A DNA stretch of 64,000 nt. Origin: Alteromonas_F sp964429915. Lineage in GTDB: Bacteria; Pseudomonadota; Gammaproteobacteria; Enterobacterales; Alteromonadaceae. The notes under the pieces were generated by a model. It saw nothing but the letters and a program-made list of their open reading frames with translations, made no database searches and was not told the origin of the DNA. Every line of letters starts with the position of its first letter. Positions within the stretch are counted from its first letter, which is position 1. This document shows, one piece after another, positions 37,063 to 45,296 of this stretch. Both the position numbers and the translations under genes were made by a program. The stretch covers positions 49,134 through 113,133 of the forward strand of contig CAYSDZ010000007.1 in NCBI GenBank assembly GCA_964429915.1. Reading direction: 5' to 3'.

Positions 37063-37063
37063 G

Positions 37064-37261
37064 TTAACAATCCTTATCTTCCGCGCCTACACCTTCTTTA
37101 ATATCTTCGCACTTATCCTCGATTGCGTTACCTGCGTCTTTCAATGTTTTATCAATTTTTTCACCCGCTTCTTCCGCTTCACCGTCGTTGCATGCAGTGA
37201 AAAATAATGGGATAAGCGCTACAGTTAAAATTTTTCCGATTGTTTTAAATGAAATATTCAT
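37064..37261 (-). CDS. Small lipoprotein, entericidin-like in layout
   Basis: A 65-residue protein with lysines at the N-terminus, a hydrophobic core, the lipobox FFTAC (Cys24) and an acidic tail NDGEAEEAGEKIDKTLKDAG with two further cysteines (KCED, DKDC). It ends 1 base before the start codon of the entericidin-like gene, so both are likely on one transcript. Confidence 0.78.
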   Translation of the reverse strand: MNISFKTIGKILTVALIPLFFTACNDGEAEEAGEKIDKTLKDAGNAIEDKCEDIKEGVGAEDKDC

Positions 37262-37330
37262 AATTTTGTTCCTTGGTCTTAATATAAATGGCTAAGGTTA
37301 TTGATTTTGGTCTGATGTTTTAGTCTGACG

Positions 37331-37507
37331 TTACATCTTTGGAGCTCGGCCTCTTAAAGCTCCACCAATCAGCGACAGTACGAATAAAACAACAAAAACG
37401 AAAAACAGAATTTGTGCAATGCTTGATGCTGCTCCGGCGATACCACCGAATCCAAACAATGCGGCTACAATTGCGATAATGAAAAATGTTAATGCCCAAC
37501 CTAACAT
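37331..37507 (-). CDS. DUF1328 (YtjA family) small membrane protein
   Basis: A 58-residue protein: MLGWALTFFIIAIVAALFGF, GGIAGAASSIAQILFFVFVV and C-terminal LSLIGGALRGRAPKM. Two membrane helices and the GGIAGA-SIAQILF core are diagnostic of DUF1328/YtjA. Function unknown; often found with stress genes, as here with two small lipoproteins. A longer overlapping frame in another phase (37320-37532) is a shadow. Confidence 0.85.
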   Translation of the reverse strand: MLGWALTFFIIAIVAALFGFGGIAGAASSIAQILFFVFVVLFVLSLIGGALRGRAPKM

Positions 37508-37665
37508 AACGATTTCCTTCTTGGTTAATCAAACGATTCGTAACTAAACTATTGCTAGTTACGTACCAAAAAATTAAAATCTCAAATCATTGATTTATAT
37601 ATTGTTTTTATTCTGCTTTTATCTTGGAAAATTTATAGCGGTATAAATTACACGACTTGTGTAAC

Positions 37666-37896
37666 TTATTTACTTGCCTCTTTTTTAAGTAATGCGGGTA
37701 ATAGCGTAATGTCAGCTAATAACGCAAAAATCATCGCTGATGCCGTGAGCAGGCCAAAATAAATACTCGGCAAAAAGTCTGAGAAGCCGAATAAAGCAAA
37801 ACCTACTGCAATGATGAGAGACGTATATAGAATGGCGACACCAGAGTCATGAATAGCGTCCAAAAAAACTGGACCATTACAGTGCTCGATACACTT
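37666..37896 (-). pseudogene. C-terminal remnant of an RND/MMPL-type exporter
   Basis: The frame reads VFLDAIHDSGVAILYTSLII, then FALFGFSDFLPSIYFGLLTA and LLADITLLPALLKKEASK, the last helices of a large RND-superfamily exporter. An in-frame stop lies at 37897-37899 and no family sequence is seen further upstream, so about 90 percent of the gene is gone. The usual ATG is missing (only TTG 37863). Confidence 0.7.
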
Positions 37897-37968
37897 TTAT
37901 AAGGTGGATAGGTGGGTGTTTATAAAGGTTTACGCAATGCGGTGGTGTTCAGTTCATAACTGAAGCGC

Positions 37969-39204
37969 TCAAAGCTCGCTTTCTTTTAAGTTTAAGAGAA
38001 ATAACCCCATACACATTAATGCCAATAAAGCCGTGCTTCCTGCACCTAAAAACGCATAACGAAACTCGAAATATTGCCCTATCAAACCCGTTGAACTAGC
38101 TCCTAACATGACGCCTATTTTAAATGCATTTGAATAGACCGCTGACGTAAAACCGACCCGTTGGGGCAACATATCTTGCATTAAAGTCAGGCCAATACCG
38201 GCAAATAAACCATAAAATACCGCATTGATAAACTGAAGCACCAATAATTGCCACAAGGTGTTTGCATGGAACATACCCAAATAAAATGCCATGCCAAATG
38301 CAAATGCGATGATCATTAAAGTGCTTTTTTTGGTAATTTTAGATAAGCGCCCAGACAGCAACATCACCGGTATTTCTATGCCTGCTACCAAACCCATCAA
38401 TAAGCCAGGTGTATAGCTTGGTAGGCCGCTGTCTTTTATGGTGTGTAAAGGCAATGCAGAAGTGTACATATTATTACTCATCGAGCCCAAGGTGACGGCA
38501 GCGGTTAAGAAATAGAACGCTAAAGGAATAGATGTCGTCTCGTTGTGTTGTTCAGACTTTATTTTTAATGGAAGCGAGTGTTCAGGTACACATCGCCTGA
38601 CAAAAACAATACCAAAGAATGCTGCGGTGATCGCAACCCAAAACACGCCCTGAAAACCTGTGGCCGACAGCAGCCAAAACGCAACTGGCGGACCGAGCAT
38701 CCAAGCAAATGAAATACTCGCTCTGATTTGTGCGTTAAATTGTGCCATATCGATACCGCTAGATTTAGGTAGGGTATTGGCCCATTGGCGGCTGAGCGTC
38801 AGCATTTGAGGCATGCTCGCGTTGCCCATCGCCATAAAACATAAACCGGCGATAAGCACAGCAGCAAACCACGAGACATGAATATAAATGAGTAAGGCAA
38901 GAATAATTCCGCCATTGGCCACCATGTATAATTTGCGTGCACTCCAGCCCTTGTCGGCAACGCTTCCGAATATCTGGCTAATACATAAACCAGATAGGGT
39001 GACGCTTACCATATACACGCCAATATAAATAGGCTCAACGCCCAAGCCATCAACTAAAAACAGGCTCATAAGAGGATGTATAAACGCCCCCGTTAAACCT
39101 GTTAGTAAACTAAGGGCGATAAAAATACCGCGAGAACTTCGCCCTGCCTGTTGCTCAGCGTTGGCATTAGCAGTGTATGTTCTGAGTGTTTTGAAAGCCT
39201 GCAC
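37969..39204 (-). CDS. MFS transporter, sugar efflux (SetA/SetB) type
   Basis: A 411-residue major facilitator with about twelve helices. The first half has SRGIFIALSLLTGLTGAFIH and SQIFGSVADKGWSARKLYMV (the motif A loop GSVADKG), and RASISFAWMLGPPVAFWL resembles helix 5 of sugar efflux transporters. SetA/B export sugars such as lactose and glucose analogues; the real substrate here is not known. Confidence 0.8.
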   Translation of the reverse strand: MQAFKTLRTYTANANAEQQAGRSSRGIFIALSLLTGLTGAFIHPLMSLFLVDGLGVEPIYIGVYMVSVTLSGLCISQIFGSVADKGWSARKLYMVANGGIILALLIYIHVSWFAAVLIAGLCFMAMGNASMPQMLTLSRQWANTLPKSSGIDMAQFNAQIRASISFAWMLGPPVAFWLLSATGFQGVFWVAITAAFFGIVFVRRCVPEHSLPLKIKSEQHNETTSIPLAFYFLTAAVTLGSMSNNMYTSALPLHTIKDSGLPSYTPGLLMGLVAGIEIPVMLLSGRLSKITKKSTLMIIAFAFGMAFYLGMFHANTLWQLLVLQFINAVFYGLFAGIGLTLMQDMLPQRVGFTSAVYSNAFKIGVMLGASSTGLIGQYFEFRYAFLGAGSTALLALMCMGLFLLNLKESEL

Positions 39205-39219
39205 AAAAAATCATCGAAT

Positions 39220-39274
39220 AAAAAAAGGGCGCAATTGTAGGATGAAAGATTCCTTCCGTCTATCTTTTGCGCCT
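39220..39274 (-). terminator. Possible terminator after msrB
   Basis: Minus strand: AGGCGCAA at 39274-39267 pairs with TTGCGCC at 39234-39228 around a long internal region, followed by CTTTTTTT. The loop of about 30 bases is unusually large, so this is tentative. Confidence 0.45.
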
Positions 39275-39327
39275 ATAACCAGCTGATAAGACTTTCTTAA
39301 AAACTAAGGTATTGATTGACGTGCTAT

Positions 39328-39762
39328 TTACAACTGATCAAGATATTCACCGTAGCCTTCCTTATCCATATCATCTTCGGCAATAAAGCGTAGCGCGTTG
39401 GAGTTGATACAATAACGCAGGCCGCCTTGATCACTAGGGCCATCGGGAAAAACATGCCCAAGGTGGCTGTCGCCGTGAGCACTGCGTACTTCGGTACGTC
39501 GCATACCGAGGCTTAAATCGGCAATTTCATTCACGTTGCTGACAACAATCGGTTTAGTAAAGCTAGGCCACCCGCAACCCGATTCGTATTTTGCTGAAGA
39601 AGCAAATAGCGGCTCTCCGGATACCACATCAACATAGATGCCTTTCGCCTTATTATTTAAATATTCTCCGGTGCCAGGTCGTTCCGTACCATTTTCCTGA
39701 GTGATTCGGTATTGTTCTGGTGTTAATTTTGCCAGTGCTTCAGCTGTCTTTTGATATGCCAT
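39328..39762 (-). CDS. msrB: Peptide-methionine (R)-S-oxide reductase
   Basis: MsrB reduces methionine-R-sulfoxide in proteins. I start at ATG 39762 (144 residues), which follows TGAGGT; the open frame continues 51 codons upstream but those residues are not MsrB-like. SGCGWPSF (resolving-type Cys63) and GLRYCINSNALRF (catalytic Cys118) are present, with the HLGHVFPDGP loop. The paired CxxC zinc sites are absent, so it is the zinc-free type. Confidence 0.93.
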   Translation of the reverse strand: MAYQKTAEALAKLTPEQYRITQENGTERPGTGEYLNNKAKGIYVDVVSGEPLFASSAKYESGCGWPSFTKPIVVSNVNEIADLSLGMRRTEVRSAHGDSHLGHVFPDGPSDQGGLRYCINSNALRFIAEDDMDKEGYGEYLDQL

Positions 39763-39905
39763 GCAATTTACCTCATTAAAAACCCATTGATGCTGTATAA
39801 ACTTTGGGGCAACTTTTGTTTTTACAAATGATAATGAATTTTTTCGCACCTTAAACGCTTGTTTTTCCGTATTAGATTTTTTAATTTGAATATAAGTTCG
39901 GTCGT

Positions 39906-40778
39906 ATGCAATCAAAAATTGCTCATTTAATGCTATTTATCGGTATCAGCTATTTTCTCTCGGCCTGTTCTTCCATCAAGTTTCATGTTGTTAATCTTCC
40001 CTCTCATTTTTCAGAACATCAGATTTCTACGGATATTGCTTTTTCCGCACTAAGCCCTGATTTACAGTTAGATGTATATTCTCCTCAAAATGTAGACAAT
40101 GCCCCAGTGGTGGTTTTTTTCTATGGAGGAAGCTGGAAATTTGGCAAAAAAGAACAATACGCTTTTGTCGGTGATTACTTTGCGAGTCACGGTTTCGTTA
40201 CCGTTATCGCCGATTACCGAAAGTATCCACAAGTTAAGTTTCCTGATTTTATAAAAGACGGGGCAGAGGCAATAAATTGGACACAACAAAGCATTAAGGA
40301 ATACGGCGGTGATCCCAATCGCATTTCCATTGTAGGTCATAGTGCCGGCGCTCACATTGGGGCTTTGTTGGTGTCTGATCCTCGCTATTTGCCTCAATTT
40401 CCCCAACACAGCCCAATAAATGCGTTCGTGGGCTTGTCTGGACCCTACCACTTCACTCCAAAAGAGCCAGACTTTAAGGATATGTTTGGCCCTCCTGAAA
40501 ACTATGCCAACATGCAGGTTTCCACTTTTATAGACGGCAATGAACCCCCCATGTTGTTAGTGTACGGAGAAAGCGATAAGGTGGTGGGAGACATTAACTT
40601 AATTCGTCTGCGAAGCGCACTCGACAATCACAACAACGCCTACACAGTAAAAACCTTCCCTGATGCTGGCCACGCCGACACAGTTGCCACGTTTTCATGG
40701 ATTTACAAAAACAGGCTTGATATTGACAATGAGGTCATCGAGTTCCTTAAGGCGCAAGCGGCGATTTACAAGCCATAG
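39906..40778 (+). CDS. Lipoprotein alpha/beta hydrolase (BD-FAE / esterase-lipase fold)
   Basis: A 290-residue protein with a signal ending in the lipobox LSAC (Cys21), then VVVFFYGGSWKFGKKEQYAF, the HGG-like oxyanion site here GGSW, the nucleophile GHSAGAHIG and a C-terminal VYGESDKVV (acid) and DAGHADT (His). It resembles carboxylesterases and kynurenine formamidase-like proteins anchored at the outer membrane. It converges on, and overlaps by 13 bases, the porin-like gene. Confidence 0.82.
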   Translation: MQSKIAHLMLFIGISYFLSACSSIKFHVVNLPSHFSEHQISTDIAFSALSPDLQLDVYSPQNVDNAPVVVFFYGGSWKFGKKEQYAFVGDYFASHGFVTVIADYRKYPQVKFPDFIKDGAEAINWTQQSIKEYGGDPNRISIVGHSAGAHIGALLVSDPRYLPQFPQHSPINAFVGLSGPYHFTPKEPDFKDMFGPPENYANMQVSTFIDGNEPPMLLVYGESDKVVGDINLIRLRSALDNHNNAYTVKTFPDAGHADTVATFSWIYKNRLDIDNEVIEFLKAQAAIYKP

Positions 40779-42013
40779 ATAAATTGAAGAAACACTCTTC
40801 TTTCATCGTCTAAATTTACGCTACGACTAGTAAAATCGGCAAACCTAAAAAGCATAACGGATTGATGAGAAAATTTATAAGAAAGATCGATATCTAACTC
40901 TTGACCAAGAGAAGAGCGCGTATCGTTAGCAGTAAAAAAATGATAGCGCGCATTAAGTTTAAATGGGCTAAAGCGAAGAATATAGCGGATTGAATAGTCG
41001 TTAAGCCCCGTAGTTGGGGTAATTAAAAACTTGTCTGCCCAGCCATTAAAATTATGTAGAGAACCTAGCGGAGTAACAAAACTGCTACCATTTTGTTCAC
41101 CTAGTTGTTCAATCTCGATAGCCATTTGATGATTGCGGTAAGCTAAGCCGGCGTTAAAATGAATATATTGAGGTCTGCCACCTTGCAGTATATTCGGCCG
41201 ATTTTGTAAGGCGAACTCTGCATCTGCAAATACAGAAATCGACTCCATTCGCTTTTTATATTCGTAACGTAAGCCCCATGTTCGGTTACTTAATGCTGGG
41301 GCATCGCTAATATCCATATCAAAAAAATAGGCTTGAAAACGGGCATGGTCGAATTCTTGAATGGTAGCAAAAAAGAGGTGAGTGTCGTGCGCGTGATCGC
41401 CCAAAAACTTAGCGGGTCGCAAGCCGTTGTTGGCTCGATAGTTCGCGTCATCAGGGCGTAAAGACACGGTTGCTCGGTCGCCGTTGATACGATTCGCATT
41501 GTTTACATATCGATAATGTATCTGTGATGCCGAACCCAACGCAAAATCAAAACCGACGGTATCAAAACTCTGCTCATTTTGCCAAAAACCATTGGATCCT
41601 ATAAAGCGTTCATTGCCCCAATTTAATACTTCTCTACCTACACTAAACGACAATGTATTAGTTGCACGATACCGCAGCACCAGCTCATTGAGATCCAGCC
41701 CTGCTGCATCCGGCACAACTGGAGTGTTATTAAAATGGACACCGTTGGTAAACTTATCTTCTAACCATAAATGTACGTAATCGAGTTCCGTCCGAGTTTG
41801 CAACTTATCTGTCCACTGGCTGCTAAGCTTTGCGCGTAATAAAACAGAAGCAGCATCAGCATTTTTAACGCTGTTTACGTGAGCGATGCGAGGTCTAAAA
41901 CCCACTTCAACCTTGTGTTTGTCGACATCATACGATTTAGCGAGAAGAGGTGAAGACGATGCCAATAAAACAAATAAGATGAGTAAAGCCCTACCAATCA
42001 TCAGCATTTCCAT
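40766..42013 (-). CDS. Outer membrane beta-barrel, alginate-export/porin-like
   Basis: A 415-residue protein with a signal peptide (ALLILFVLLASSSPLLA) and alternating beta-strand patterns throughout: LSSQWTDKLQTRTELDYVHL, LSFSVGREVLNWGNERFIGS, RYILRFSPFKLNARYHFFTA, ending VFLQFIYGL with a final aromatic-leucine. GREVLNWGNERF is typical of the alginate export/OprD-like porin domain. No substrate can be assigned. Upstream overlaps the LRR protein by 23 bases. Confidence 0.72.
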   Translation of the reverse strand: MEMLMIGRALLILFVLLASSSPLLAKSYDVDKHKVEVGFRPRIAHVNSVKNADAASVLLRAKLSSQWTDKLQTRTELDYVHLWLEDKFTNGVHFNNTPVVPDAAGLDLNELVLRYRATNTLSFSVGREVLNWGNERFIGSNGFWQNEQSFDTVGFDFALGSASQIHYRYVNNANRINGDRATVSLRPDDANYRANNGLRPAKFLGDHAHDTHLFFATIQEFDHARFQAYFFDMDISDAPALSNRTWGLRYEYKKRMESISVFADAEFALQNRPNILQGGRPQYIHFNAGLAYRNHQMAIEIEQLGEQNGSSFVTPLGSLHNFNGWADKFLITPTTGLNDYSIRYILRFSPFKLNARYHFFTANDTRSSLGQELDIDLSYKFSHQSVMLFRFADFTSRSVNLDDERRVFLQFIYGL

Positions 42014-42662
42014 CGTGCAAAAAGTTCACATTATCGACAGCATCCATTTTGTCGTACAACTCGTCCGGCATCGGATTTTGTCTACAATCCATATAGCGCA
42101 GCGAAGGCAAATGATCGATATCTATATTTTTTAACTGATTGTTAAATATATAGATCTTACCAAGCAATGGTGTGCTCGAATATACAAAATGAAGCAAAAA
42201 ATTGTTGTGTGCCTTTACTATTTTTAGTTTTGGAAGTTCGTGCAATGTAATGGACTTAAGTTGATTGCCAAATACGTAAAAAGCCTCTAACTCAAACAAG
42301 GATTGAAGCTTCGTTTCAGCAAGTCGATTACGCGCAACATTGAGTGTTTTCAGTTTTTTAAATACAGACAAGTCTACATCGATCGTACTGAGTCGATTGT
42401 TGTAAACTGAAAGCGTTGTAATGTCAGTAAATTGCTCAAGACCTCGCAATGAACGAACACCACGACTATTACATGTAATGTTCTGAAACTCTTTTGCCGT
42501 AGACCAACTGTGTTTTAACGCTAAGCTATCTAAACATGCCTGAAGTGCTTGGTCTTCGACACGTATAGATGAATGTTTGGCAGCAATAACAGAACTCTGC
42601 CCCACCAAAAACAGGATTGCATAGATGAGAAAAAATAAACTAACTTGGTTTATTGGATTCAT
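41991..42662 (-). CDS. Exported leucine-rich-repeat protein
   Basis: A 223-residue protein with a signal peptide (residues 1-27) and about six LRR-like units such as ITTLSVYNNRLSTIDVDLSV, LKTLNVARNRL, LEAFYVFGNQLKSI and LGKIYIFNNQLKNIDIDHLP, spaced by 20-22 residues. It probably acts as a binding protein in the periplasm or at the outer membrane. It overlaps the porin-like gene by 23 bases, suggesting one transcript and perhaps a joint function. Confidence 0.75.
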   Translation of the reverse strand: MNPINQVSLFFLIYAILFLVGQSSVIAAKHSSIRVEDQALQACLDSLALKHSWSTAKEFQNITCNSRGVRSLRGLEQFTDITTLSVYNNRLSTIDVDLSVFKKLKTLNVARNRLAETKLQSLFELEAFYVFGNQLKSITLHELPKLKIVKAHNNFLLHFVYSSTPLLGKIYIFNNQLKNIDIDHLPSLRYMDCRQNPMPDELYDKMDAVDNVNFLHDGNADDW

Positions 42663-42702
42663 TTAGCTTGAGAAGAAAACCATTTGTTTGGCAAAAATTG
42701 AC

Positions 42703-42760
42703 TGTACCCATTCCACCTCAACATGCTCGTTTCAGAGCATGTTGAGGTGGAATGGGTACA
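42703..42760. repeat. Perfect 26-bp inverted repeat with 6-base loop
   Basis: TGTACCCATTCCACCTCAAC and following bases (42703-42728) are perfectly complementary to 42735-42760 around GTTTCA. It lies between the LRR gene and the divergent gene to the right, with no T-run on either side. It is a very strong cruciform or hairpin. Confidence 0.85.
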
Positions 42761-42790
42761 TACAGTATATGCTTTAATTCATCCTGCCTC

Positions 42791-42810
42791 ACCCCCCCAT
42801 ATGGGGGGTG
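42791..42810. repeat. 20-bp perfect palindrome rich in C/G runs
   Basis: CACCCCCCATATGGGGGGTG is its own complement. It lies 30 bases after the long hairpin and upstream of the next gene. It could be an operator for a dimeric regulator; no regulator is identified. Confidence 0.6.
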
Positions 42811-42882
42811 CAACTTTATGCAAAAAACAGTCGTAATCAACATTTAGTATGTATGGTTTTTTGCTCAAATTGTCTTGGATTT

Positions 42883-44166
42883 ATGCTTCGTTTTTTGGTC
42901 ATTTTTATCGCCAGTGTTGGCATAGTACTTTGCACCTTAACCTTGGTTGTATGGCTAAGCCTTGAAACACGGCCCAGTGTGACAATTTCCTCCATTCCAC
43001 ACTTAAATCAGAGTGAAAACATTGATACTTTGCTCAATCAACTCAAAGAAGCCACTACGCCCAATCAGCAGCCTTTGTCGCTTGTCATTAAACAAAGCCA
43101 AGTCGAAAGCCTTCAAGGTTTATTGCAGCGCACATCAAAAAAATTACGCGCAGACATGTTTATACGAGAAAGTGGAACGGTACTCAGCTTAACCGCTCAG
43201 CTTAAATACAAAAACTTCATGCGGTATCTTAACATTCACATTTGGATTACCGAAGGTGATGGACTACCACTACAAAAAATGAAAATTGGAAAGCTCACAC
43301 TTTCAGGACGAACTGCACGTGCGCTCCTAGCATCAAGCGTGAACTACTTAACTCAAAGCGAACTCGGTGATGTATTTTTTAATTGTGTCGAGACAGTCAG
43401 TATGCACGCTGGGCAAGCAGGTATTCAATTGCGTTCTCTTACGCCCTTAATAACGGAGTACAACAAATCGACCGTCCATATTCCGTTCAAACAAACCAAG
43501 CAAAGACAAACTTATACAAAACAACTATTAACAGCATTGGAAAAATACGATTTACGAACGGGTGATTCATCGCAATCATTAAACGCATATTTGCGGTTTG
43601 TTTTCGAAAAAGCGGCCGAGTTAGGCGAGGAGCATGATCAATATAATGCGGTGATAGTCAATGAAGCTGCAATTTTAAGTCTGGCTTTGTACTTTAACCC
43701 TTTACCCTTTTCGTTGTTCGTAGAAAAGCTTGATGACTTGAATCACATTTCTATCCCCGCCGTCACGCTAGCAGATAGAAACGACTATGCTCTTCATTTT
43801 ATTACTGGGGCGGCTTTAGCAATCGTGTCACATAAAAATATTGCAAAGGCGATAAGTGAGTACAATGAATTGGTAGATAGGGCGACATCGCGAAACGGAT
43901 ATAACTTTGCTGATTTAGCAGCAAGCTATTCAGGGGTGCGTTTTGCTAACGAAGCAACAAACCCAGCAAAAGCCTGGTTGGTACAACAAAGATTAATCGC
44001 AGGTGTTGACGAGCATGCTTATTTTCCAAATGTAAAAAATTTAGACGCAGCGTTACACAAGTCTGAATTTACAGCAAAATTTTCCCGTATTGATAGCAAG
44101 GCTTACAAGGCCAAGATGAATCAAATAAAAGGAAAAATAAACCGTCTTTATCTATATTCCATTTAG
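42883..44166 (+). CDS. Uncharacterised protein with N-terminal membrane anchor
   Basis: About 427 residues from ATG 42883 (MLRFLVIFIASVGIVLC, one membrane helix). The frame is open from a GTG at 42808 within a palindrome, but those 25 residues look out of place. The rest is periplasmic: NIHIWITEGDGLPLQKMKIG, TLADRNDYALHFITGAALAI and RNGYNFADLAASYSGVRFA near the C-terminus. I do not recognise the family. It ends 25 bases before the run of Ns. Confidence 0.65.
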   Translation: MLRFLVIFIASVGIVLCTLTLVVWLSLETRPSVTISSIPHLNQSENIDTLLNQLKEATTPNQQPLSLVIKQSQVESLQGLLQRTSKKLRADMFIRESGTVLSLTAQLKYKNFMRYLNIHIWITEGDGLPLQKMKIGKLTLSGRTARALLASSVNYLTQSELGDVFFNCVETVSMHAGQAGIQLRSLTPLITEYNKSTVHIPFKQTKQRQTYTKQLLTALEKYDLRTGDSSQSLNAYLRFVFEKAAELGEEHDQYNAVIVNEAAILSLALYFNPLPFSLFVEKLDDLNHISIPAVTLADRNDYALHFITGAALAIVSHKNIAKAISEYNELVDRATSRNGYNFADLAASYSGVRFANEATNPAKAWLVQQRLIAGVDEHAYFPNVKNLDAALHKSEFTAKFSRIDSKAYKAKMNQIKGKINRLYLYSI

Positions 44167-44191
44167 CCCATTAACCCTATACCCGTTTCAC

Positions 44192-44291
44192 NNNNNNNNN
44201 NNNNNNNNNNNNNNNNNNNNNNNNNNNNNNNNNNNNNNNNNNNNNNNNNNNNNNNNNNNNNNNNNNNNNNNNNNNNNNNNNNNNNNNNNNN
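44192..44291. other. Assembly gap of 100 Ns
   Basis: Exactly 100 N residues, the conventional placeholder for a scaffold gap of unknown size. Gene neighbourhoods on the two sides should not be assumed adjacent. Confidence 0.98.
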
Positions 44292-44327
44292 ATGCGTAAG
44301 GCGCTAAACTCAAGCTAGGAATATGTG

Positions 44328-45284
44328 GTGATTTTTTCATTAGAACAGATTAAACAAGCCTGCGAAGGCGTTGATTTTTCTTCGGTTATTGAACAGGGTT
44401 TTATAGCTTACTCAAAAGACGAAGTGGTTGTGCCCCCTGTCGGAGAGCTCACTTTTGACTTACCCCCTGGCGATACACACATAAAATATGGTTATATCAA
44501 AGGCGATGACTGTTTTGTTATAAAAATTGCCTCAGGTTTTTATCAAAATCCGACCATAGGTCTGCCATCTAATTCCGGACTTATGCTGCTATTTTCTCAG
44601 CAAACCGGAATGCTTAAATCGATATTGTTAGACGAAGGCTATCTTACTGATATCCGAACTGCCGTGGCAGGACAAATCGCAGCTAAACTGCTTGCACCCA
44701 AAAATGTAGACGCTATCGGCGTATTGGGCACCGGTATTCAAGCACGCTTTCAAGTGGAATATCTTAAGCAAGTGACAGACTGTAGAGAGTTGGTGGTATG
44801 GGGAAGAACCGCTGAGAATGTAATTCGCTACTGCAATGATATGAACCAACTTGGTTTTCACACTCGCGCTGTAAACGATCCTAGCGAACTGGCTGACCTT
44901 TGCAACATTATTGTAACTACAACGCCTTCCACAGAAGCCTTGCTAACGGCAGATATGATTCGACCTGGCACACACATCACAGCAATGGGGGCAGACACAG
45001 GACATAAAAGAGAACTCGATTCTGCACTTTTAGCGAAAGCTGACCTTCTCGTGGCTGACTCTATTGTACAGTGTGAGGAGCGTGGCGAAATTCATCATGC
45101 TCTGAACGAGGGCGTTGTATCGATTGAACACCTTAGAGAACTTGGCACACTACTTAGTTCGCCAACACAAGGAAACCCTTTTCAGCGCAAAGAGACCGAT
45201 ATTACGGTGGCCGATCTTACTGGCGTAGCCGTGCAAGATATAGCCATAGCAAAAAGCGTCGCGTCTCGCATAACGTGCCAATAA
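44328..45284 (+). CDS. Ornithine cyclodeaminase / mu-crystallin family protein
   Basis: About 318 residues from GTG 44328, which follows TAGGA at 7 bases (a GTG one codon earlier is possible). It has the substrate-domain KYGYIKGDDCFVIKIASGFY, GYLTDIRTAVAGQIAAKLLA, and the NAD-binding loop GVLGTGIQARFQVEYL. The family includes ornithine cyclodeaminase, lysine cyclodeaminase, ketimine reductases and SbnB. It lies 12 bases before a threonine-synthase-like gene; the two are probably one functional unit. Confidence 0.85.
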   Translation: MIFSLEQIKQACEGVDFSSVIEQGFIAYSKDEVVVPPVGELTFDLPPGDTHIKYGYIKGDDCFVIKIASGFYQNPTIGLPSNSGLMLLFSQQTGMLKSILLDEGYLTDIRTAVAGQIAAKLLAPKNVDAIGVLGTGIQARFQVEYLKQVTDCRELVVWGRTAENVIRYCNDMNQLGFHTRAVNDPSELADLCNIIVTTTPSTEALLTADMIRPGTHITAMGADTGHKRELDSALLAKADLLVADSIVQCEERGEIHHALNEGVVSIEHLRELGTLLSSPTQGNPFQRKETDITVADLTGVAVQDIAIAKSVASRITCQ

Positions 45285-45296
45285 TACTCGGAGAAT

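Noticed and set aside
37320..37532. 70-codon minus-strand frame
   Set aside because: Shadow of the DUF1328 gene in another phase; the DUF1328 frame has a clear family match.
42808..42882. N-terminal extension of the unknown protein from GTG 42808
   Set aside because: The GTG lies inside a perfect palindrome, there is no ribosome site, and the membrane anchor begins naturally at ATG 42883.
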